The position numbers and the translations under genes were made by a program. From Zygnema cylindricum (Eukaryota; Streptophyta; Zygnematophyceae; Zygnematales; Zygnemataceae), in the NCBI GenBank assembly GCA_037447655.1, contig JBBHKE010003163.1, forward strand, positions 1 through 33,641: a stretch of 33,641 nucleotides of DNA, written 5' to 3'. This document shows, piece after piece, positions 27,817 through 33,641 of the stretch; within the stretch, counting starts at the first letter, position 1; every line of letters begins with the position of its first letter. The notes below the pieces were generated by a model. That model was not told the origin of the DNA. It searched no databases and saw only the letters and a program-made list of their open reading frames with translations.

Positions 27817-28387
27817 GTAGCAAAAAAAATCACTGAAAACGGCCAACTAGCCAATAAGTTATGAGGCAGTAAAAATGCCAATTTGTACAAACTCTCAAAG
27901 AGAGAGGTGACTACCTACCAAATTTTCTAAGTCCTGATTCCCTCTAATAACTTCTATCTACTGAAGTACGGACCAATCAGATTACTGTACCGTACCAAAA
28001 AGTACAACTGCTGGTGTACCTTTCGTACGGCCTATGTACGACAAGGCTATTAAGCGGACGCGTGTCTGCTTTTCACTCGACCGTACATTCCTCGGAATTC
28101 CTATGACCGAATGTCATCTCTCCACGTGGCTCCAGGTCATGCCACGTCACAAAACACCAAAGCGACCACTCCGGGATTTCGGCGATGATGTGCGCCGTTG
28201 GATTTGCAGCGAGACGCAATCTTAGCCGTTATAAATACTTGCGCGATATTTGTTTCGCTATCAAAACAAAATGCGTGGTATTCCTTTTAAAAAGAGTCGT
28301 ACTTCGTACTTTCATAAAACTGTATCTATGCAAGCCGTATACATGCAAGTTGTATATAGTTTTAGTTAGATGAATTTGTTCTTCTTT

Positions 28388-28412
28388 AGAGATATATATA
28401 TATATATATCTA
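28388..28412. repeat. (TA)n microsatellite in copia C 5' LTR
   Basis: Run of TA dinucleotides; the corresponding site in the 3' LTR is a short TATATAT, so it expanded in this copy. Confidence 0.8.
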
Positions 28413-28722
28413 TCACATACAATAGCATTTAGCATTGGTCCTAGTCTATTAGGATAAAGCTGACCGCTACCGGTCAACTTGACGAACCGTAGGTACCCGG
28501 GATCAAATCTCTGGTCCGTCAAGTATATTTTTAGTAACCTACTAAAAATAGCTGTCTGTTGAACTAAAGGCAGCCATGGATCAACCTCTCTCTCTTACCT
28601 TCAGTGACTACAACAAGTATGGGAGCTAGAGAGCGAGGTGGAGGCAGGCTGTCCGTCATTTTTCCTTTTATTAAAACATATTTAAACCTAGAAAATACTA
28701 TAGAAATCTATAGATTTCAACA

Positions 28723-30890
28723 AGTACAACCAGAAATTTACAATCAAAAAGTAAAAGAACGTCAAAAAATATTGTCAAAGTTTAGCTTTATTGCTAATCA
28801 TACAACTATCAATTACTTGTTGATGACATATCCGTAGAGGTGGCATGTTATTAACCTTGCCCTCCACATTTGTCCCGTAAAGGCACCCCTTTAGTTCTTA
28901 AACATAGGGAGTACAGACACCCTTGTACAAGCCACACCCTACGTTCCACAAGTGGCCCATAGGGGCACCCTTTGGTTTCTCAAGTATGATTAACAAATAC
29001 ACCCTTCCACAAGCCACACTCTTGGTGTAACCAACAGTCGTGTGTGTGAGGGGGAAATGGGAGGGGACAAATAATTGTGGTTGCACACAACCTCACACTT
29101 CAATTAATTTACAGACAAGAATGAGTATACACTTTCAATTTTATAACGTTAGAGAGGTGGAGTTATGCTTGTTATCCATAATCTCATACATCTTTCTATT
29201 TTTTTAGCATCAAAAATGGTGAAATTAAATTACCCTCCGAAGTTATTCTATATGGGCAAGCCTAAGTTCACAGGTACAAGTAATAAAGACACTCAATTGT
29301 GAGCCACAATTTCAATGCAAACGGTGTGTGTGAGGAGGAAGTAGTTGGTTACATTATGTCTACTACTTAACTTTTGGTACGTATATGATTCAATAAAAGG
29401 TTTCTAATGCTTTAACGTTAAAGGGGTGAAGCGAAATTGCTACTCGATGCATATTGTAACAAAAAAGGGCGTTTTTTAAATGTACACTACCCAAATAGTT
29501 TTTACCTAGTGCATATGCCCAAACAACGTAAAACATAACCTTTCTCACGTAACTCTTTAAATTGAAGTTTGGCCCGGAGCTCTTTATAACAACCTTATGA
29601 CATAGACTGAACATGAGTAATAACACACTTATAGTTCGGCAGTGTTAGCAATGAGTGCATTACAAAAAAAAAAATCCTTTAGGCTTGTAAGGGTTGTGCT
29701 CGGTGGAATACCCCACGAAAGTCAAAAGGATTCTCTAAAGACCCATGGCCTCGTCAAACCACTATACGACCAAGAATGTGCATGAATTCATAGTGGTATG
29801 CGCCATCTATTGGTTTTTGGAGGTGGTGGTGGTTACTATGTGCTAGTGTTTTTCATGGCTTATGTGAACTCGCATGTCAGACGAGTGTTACTTCGTATTT
29901 GTTAGGAACGTAAATTTGTAAGCAATGTCACCAAAACATACCAAAATGGGAAACAAGCTGGTCCATCGTGGTCAAAATTTCGTAGAGCCAAAAACCTAAA
30001 CATCTAGGAGCTTGGTATTCATCGGCACTAACACCTAAATCTCAAATTCCATGAACCAATGTTGTTGGTCAAATGTTTATTTAATCACGAGCCTCCTTGC
30101 TTCAAAGCACCTTTAATATGTTGGTGCAGGAATGTACAACTGCTCCCCTTTTTACAATAATGATGTAAAAGTTCCATTCGATGATGATGGATATTGTGTT
30201 CATAAGGTATAGTTCAAATTACCATGATGGTATGTTGGCAGCATGTTCTGCAAATGGCAAAAATTTATACTAGTTGTCTTGATAGGGGCTCACAAAACGC
30301 TTTAGGTATTCCCATAAATGTATTATCCTATTCTGAGTACATTCGGTCCTAAACCTTTACTTTCGGTTAACCAAAATAGGGTGGTGAATATATGAATACC
30401 CAACAGCCCTAAGTTACTTCAAACTCCCATTAACTCGCGTCTGTTGGGAATAGATCTTCAATTGGTAACTTCGGCAAAACGTCCTAACTCATTGCGGCGT
30501 GGTTCATTGGGCACTAATAAGAGAAGATTTTTTCTCTTAGAACGCAATGGCTAAACTATATAGGTGCAAATCTCGATTGACATGTCATATTGTTCACGAC
30601 CATTAAAGAAGGTTAGAGATAAAATTTCTAAAGGCTACAAACATAACGAACGTTAAGAAAATAATGAAATTTATTATTGAAGGTTAAAAAAACTACTGTT
30701 GTGTATCCCTAAATTCCATTGTTGGGTGTTGTCAAATTTCCTATCGCTATCAATCCCATAACTAGCGTATAATTTTTTGTTGCGGTGATAGAGGCCGGTA
30801 GAGGTCGCAAAAGTCAAAATTTTAGATAACTGAAACTGACCGTTTTGTTTTTCAAAATCTGAGTACTTGACGCCTGACCGGGTTATGTCA
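28723..30890. other. AT-rich interval without a recognised gene
   Basis: No frame longer than 80 codons and no protein motif recognised. A degenerate pair of about 80-bp direct repeats lies at 28872-29030. The rest holds no structure that I can name. Confidence 0.5.
28872..29030. repeat. degenerate tandem pair, about 81 bp per unit
   Basis: GGCACCCCTTTAGTTCTTAA and ACACCCTTGTACAAGCCACA in unit 1 recur as GGCACCCTTTGGTTTCTCAA and ACACCCTTCCACAAGCCACA in unit 2. Confidence 0.6.
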
Positions 30891-33641
30891 CGCTCCTAAA
30901 TTGTTAACCGTTAACCGAAACAACTTTAGGAAAATAAAAGTTAAACGAAACTCGATTTCTCGCGATGACCTTTACCCGCCCGTACCCGAATAAGTACAAA
31001 ATTATTGGTGTATCTCCCTCCTAACTTCCACGATACCAAGAGTACAAAGTACAATAATGCTGGATAGTATTGACAGTACAAAACCTTCAATATTTTTCGT
31101 TTTTTGCTTACCTGATCGTAACCATTTTTTTTTTTGGGAATCACCCGCCGGAATGCCTGACCCCCAAATTTGGCAACCGAATCCGTCCGGATCCGTCGCG
31201 GGCTGTCGGTTAACGGTTGGTTACGGTTTCGGTTGACCGTTGGCGACCTAAGGGGGCCGGTACACCCCGCCGAAACAAACAAAAAATTATCACCGATATA
31301 TCGGTTGGGAGGGAGTGGTGTTTATGAAGGGGGGAGGGGGGGGCTTTCACGATGAAGGTAGTGAAAAAAAAGTAGTAGACGTGTACGGTTTCTACGTCAC
31401 AATCATCACTATAATTATCGGGTTATTTGCTGGTAATACACCTCGAGAATTCCCTTACTGTTATCAAAACGAGATATCGATTATCCCTAAGTTAAAAAAA
31501 GGTACATATCGACTATCATCCAGAGGTTACATATTATTGTTGTGTATCAGGAATTTCTTTATCACGATAAAATAGATACTCAATATATCAAATATCGAAC
31601 AGTTAGAGGGCCCCATTGATCGCTCCGAGACCAACAATCATCGTCGCAATATATTTGGTGGGAGTCTAAAAAACGGTAGTGCGAAAATAATGTTTGGAAT
31701 AACGTACGGAATAACCCTCCCCACTACCCTACCCCCACAGCCCGAAATTTTCTTTGAAATTTTCTTTTGCAACCCAACGTCGCTACTCTATATCGTGATA
31801 CGATATGTTAGTAAAACATCGCGACCTTAAGCTTATCAATATGTAGATTATCGGTTCCCCAAAAATAGGTATATATCGAGTATCGACAATAGGCCCTCGA
31901 TACACAACTACGTATACACAACACTAGTGCGCATCTTATCACGATAATTATTATAGACGATATTATCGTTGATCATACGGCAAGGTTAGACCATAAAGGG
32001 CCTTGTATAACGCTCTTGGACGAATAAATTTGTTATCGTCGATATAAATGTAAATATTTTTTTACACTATTACGCTATACAATTATATTGTATTCGTTAT
32101 ATAATATGTCATGTCACGTATCACGATCCAATCCGCTATTTCAGTACTTTTTAGAACGGAAGTATGTAACTCTAGTAAGTACTACTCAACAATCACAGTA
32201 GTACCGATAAAACCCAACCAAAATCACTAAAAACTAAGTCAATCACCGTGATAATTTTTATCTTCATATGGATGTCATACCAATATATCGAGCCAATATG
32301 TTTATTATTGATAACTAAAAAATGGGTACATATCGATTATTGTTAAGAGGTTACTGATACATAACACCAAAAATAAATAAATAATTATACTAGCACAAAA
32401 CAATACACCATACCTTAAAAACAAATTAAAAAGTGGATGTTTAGTTAAGGTCATACAATGCCGACTTAAGGTCCAAATTACGAATTTCTTCGCAACGGGT
32501 GGCGTCTCGAAGTCCACGGATCAATTGAAAAAGTTGACCTTTAATGAATTTGATACAGATCTAAGATGACAATGATAGCCAACAAGCTAATAAAACAGTG
32601 TTAAATTAAAAATAACATATACAAACAAAATAACGTGAATAACTTTATTTCAAAAAGTACGATGGAGAAAACCATGTAGGTAGAAAGGGGTTCAAAAAAG
32701 TATAAAGAACATTTGAAGACTATAAAAGCTAAAGGAGACTAAAGGTGTGCCCCGATGTAATTGTAACTTAGCGAACTTACTTTGTTTTATAGCGAAGATT
32801 CCCAATACAAGGTTTTTCTGGTGTCCCAATGCATAAAAACGAAATTGTTACCAACGTTTGGACGATTGTCGACGATTTGGACGATGCCTGTGACGGTTGT
32901 CGACGTCTACAATCTATGTTGTCACACGTTGTGTTTTGCAACTACATTTGACGTCGCATGTCTTTGCGTGACATTGTATATGTCTAACCTTCCAACCTTA
33001 TGTTGTCCATTGTTGGAGAAATGCCTTTTCCTTTGCCTCTCCTGTCGAGTCGCCTCTTTGACCATTTTGATATCTCTTGTTCCTCCTTTTCTTAGAAATA
33101 AAATAAAAAAAAATAAACTTTTGGAAACTCGACCATTTTCCCTTTTTTCCCTCGTTTTGTTAAAAAGCGTCACTTTGACTATTTCCTCCCGCTCTTTGCC
33201 CTGGGTAGAGCCACCTTCTGAAAGAATGCACACTAGTGAAGTTTGAAGGAGTGAATGAGAGAGGCAATGTGAGAGAGTCACTGAGTGCGAGTTGGAGTGG
33301 CGCCCTCCCAAATTTCTCACCTTTATGTGAAATGGTGTGGGAAACTTGAGACCCCTGCAAAAAAAATATCACTACTAGACACAAACTGACAAATTAAAAC
33401 AAATCGTGTAATCTTCCTCGTCGTAAATGGATGTAAACGGACAAAACGTAACAAATCGTGTACTTCCACTCGTCGTATGAAATGTCTGCGAGCTTTTAAA
33501 ACTCTTAACACTTATGAAGCTGTTGTTTTATTTGTGGAGCGGGGATGCTTTATTTTAAAACATTGTGTTTTAATGTAAAGTTTGAAGATGACGTTTCTTA
33601 ACGTGGCCGTGGGTCGAAAAATACAAGCCGCATTGACGATG
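30891..33641. other. AT-rich interval with old repeats; no recognised gene
   Basis: Contains a 13-bp inverted repeat (30906-30918 and 31206-31218), three diverged copies of a GGTACATATCGA repeat (31470-31545, 31846-31908, 32311-32365) and a short direct repeat near 33400-33480 (ACAAATCGTGTA...CTCGTCGTA twice). The longest frames (32782-33246 on +, 33320-32922 on -) overlap one another and have low-complexity products. Confidence 0.45.

Larger units (their letters stand above)
22291..28722 (-). mobile_element. copia C: degraded copia element with both LTRs, inverted relative to copia A
   Basis: On the minus strand: 5' LTR (27667-28722), half-tRNA primer site, gag, protease, integrase, RT, RNase H, polypurine tract, 3' LTR (22291-23317). 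Same family as copia A. The two LTRs of C differ from each other far more than its 3' LTR differs from that of copia A. The 3' LTR lacks its last five bases at the palindrome centre, so no target duplication can be read; AGTAC follows the right end. Confidence 0.9.
27667..28722 (-). repeat. copia C 5' LTR
   Basis: 1056 bp, TGTTGAAATC...CATAATTGCA. Clearly diverged from the C 3' LTR (many substitutions in the first 200 bp alone). Hairpin GGACTCAAGGGAGTCC at 27816-27801 keeps the stem with a changed loop. A (TA)n tract lies at 28388-28412. Confidence 0.9.

Noticed and set aside
32782-33320. Overlapping 154- and 132-codon frames on opposite strands
   Set aside because: Products are low in complexity (Cys/Leu/Ser or Arg/Lys-rich), mutually antisense, with no family resemblance.

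Overview
This window reads as a TE-dense stretch of a streptophyte nuclear genome (land plant or charophyte-grade alga). The evidence is: copia and Ty3/gypsy polyproteins of plant type; primer-binding sites that match plant initiator-Met tRNA; a TRIM-like mini-retrotransposon; and no recognisable bacterial or organellar genes. I found no confidently identifiable host gene. The species cannot be named from the sequence. Almost every protein-coding segment is a decayed retrotransposon ORF.

Region 1 (1-8990, + strand) is a Ty3/gypsy element whose 5' end lies outside the window. The order is gag (two CCHC knuckles), aspartic protease, a cytosine-C5 DNA methyltransferase-like domain, reverse transcriptase, RNase H, integrase and a C-terminal PHD-like Cys/His cluster. 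A polypurine tract and a probable 3' LTR follow, then a truncated second copy of the LTR start. Most of its nonsense codons are explained by C-to-T or G-to-A changes.

Region 2 (8991-9841) is GC-richer unique sequence with no secure gene. Region 3 (9842-14347, - strand) is a complete copia-type insertion with 1.3 kb LTRs and a perfect 5-bp target duplication (GAGCT). It keeps gag but has lost protease, integrase and nearly all of RT/RNase H, so it is a non-autonomous derivative. Region 4 (14348-15875) is unique sequence.

Region 5 (15876-16780, - strand) is the most unusual part. It is a tandem LTR-internal-LTR array of a miniature LTR retrotransposon: 229-bp LTR, 57-bp internal segment, initiator-Met primer-binding site and polypurine tract. 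Each full LTR contains a 71-nt tRNA-like cloverleaf with A box, B box and a TTTT Pol III terminator. This is the tRNA counterpart of the 5S-carrying Cassandra TRIMs.

Region 6 (16778-28722) holds two decayed autonomous-type copia elements of one family, head to tail in opposite directions. Copia A (+) has lost its 5' LTR, which is replaced by an inverted integrase fragment. Copia C (-) has both LTRs. Their facing 3' halves form a near-perfect palindrome with about 2.44-kb arms and a 10-bp centre, while the outer halves are clearly more diverged. All three copia elements use a primer-binding site complementary to the anticodon arm of initiator-Met tRNA (half-tRNA priming, as in Drosophila copia), and share a leader hairpin and a U3 module.

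Region 7 (28723-33641) is AT-rich, without a recognisable gene, and contains several old degenerate repeats.
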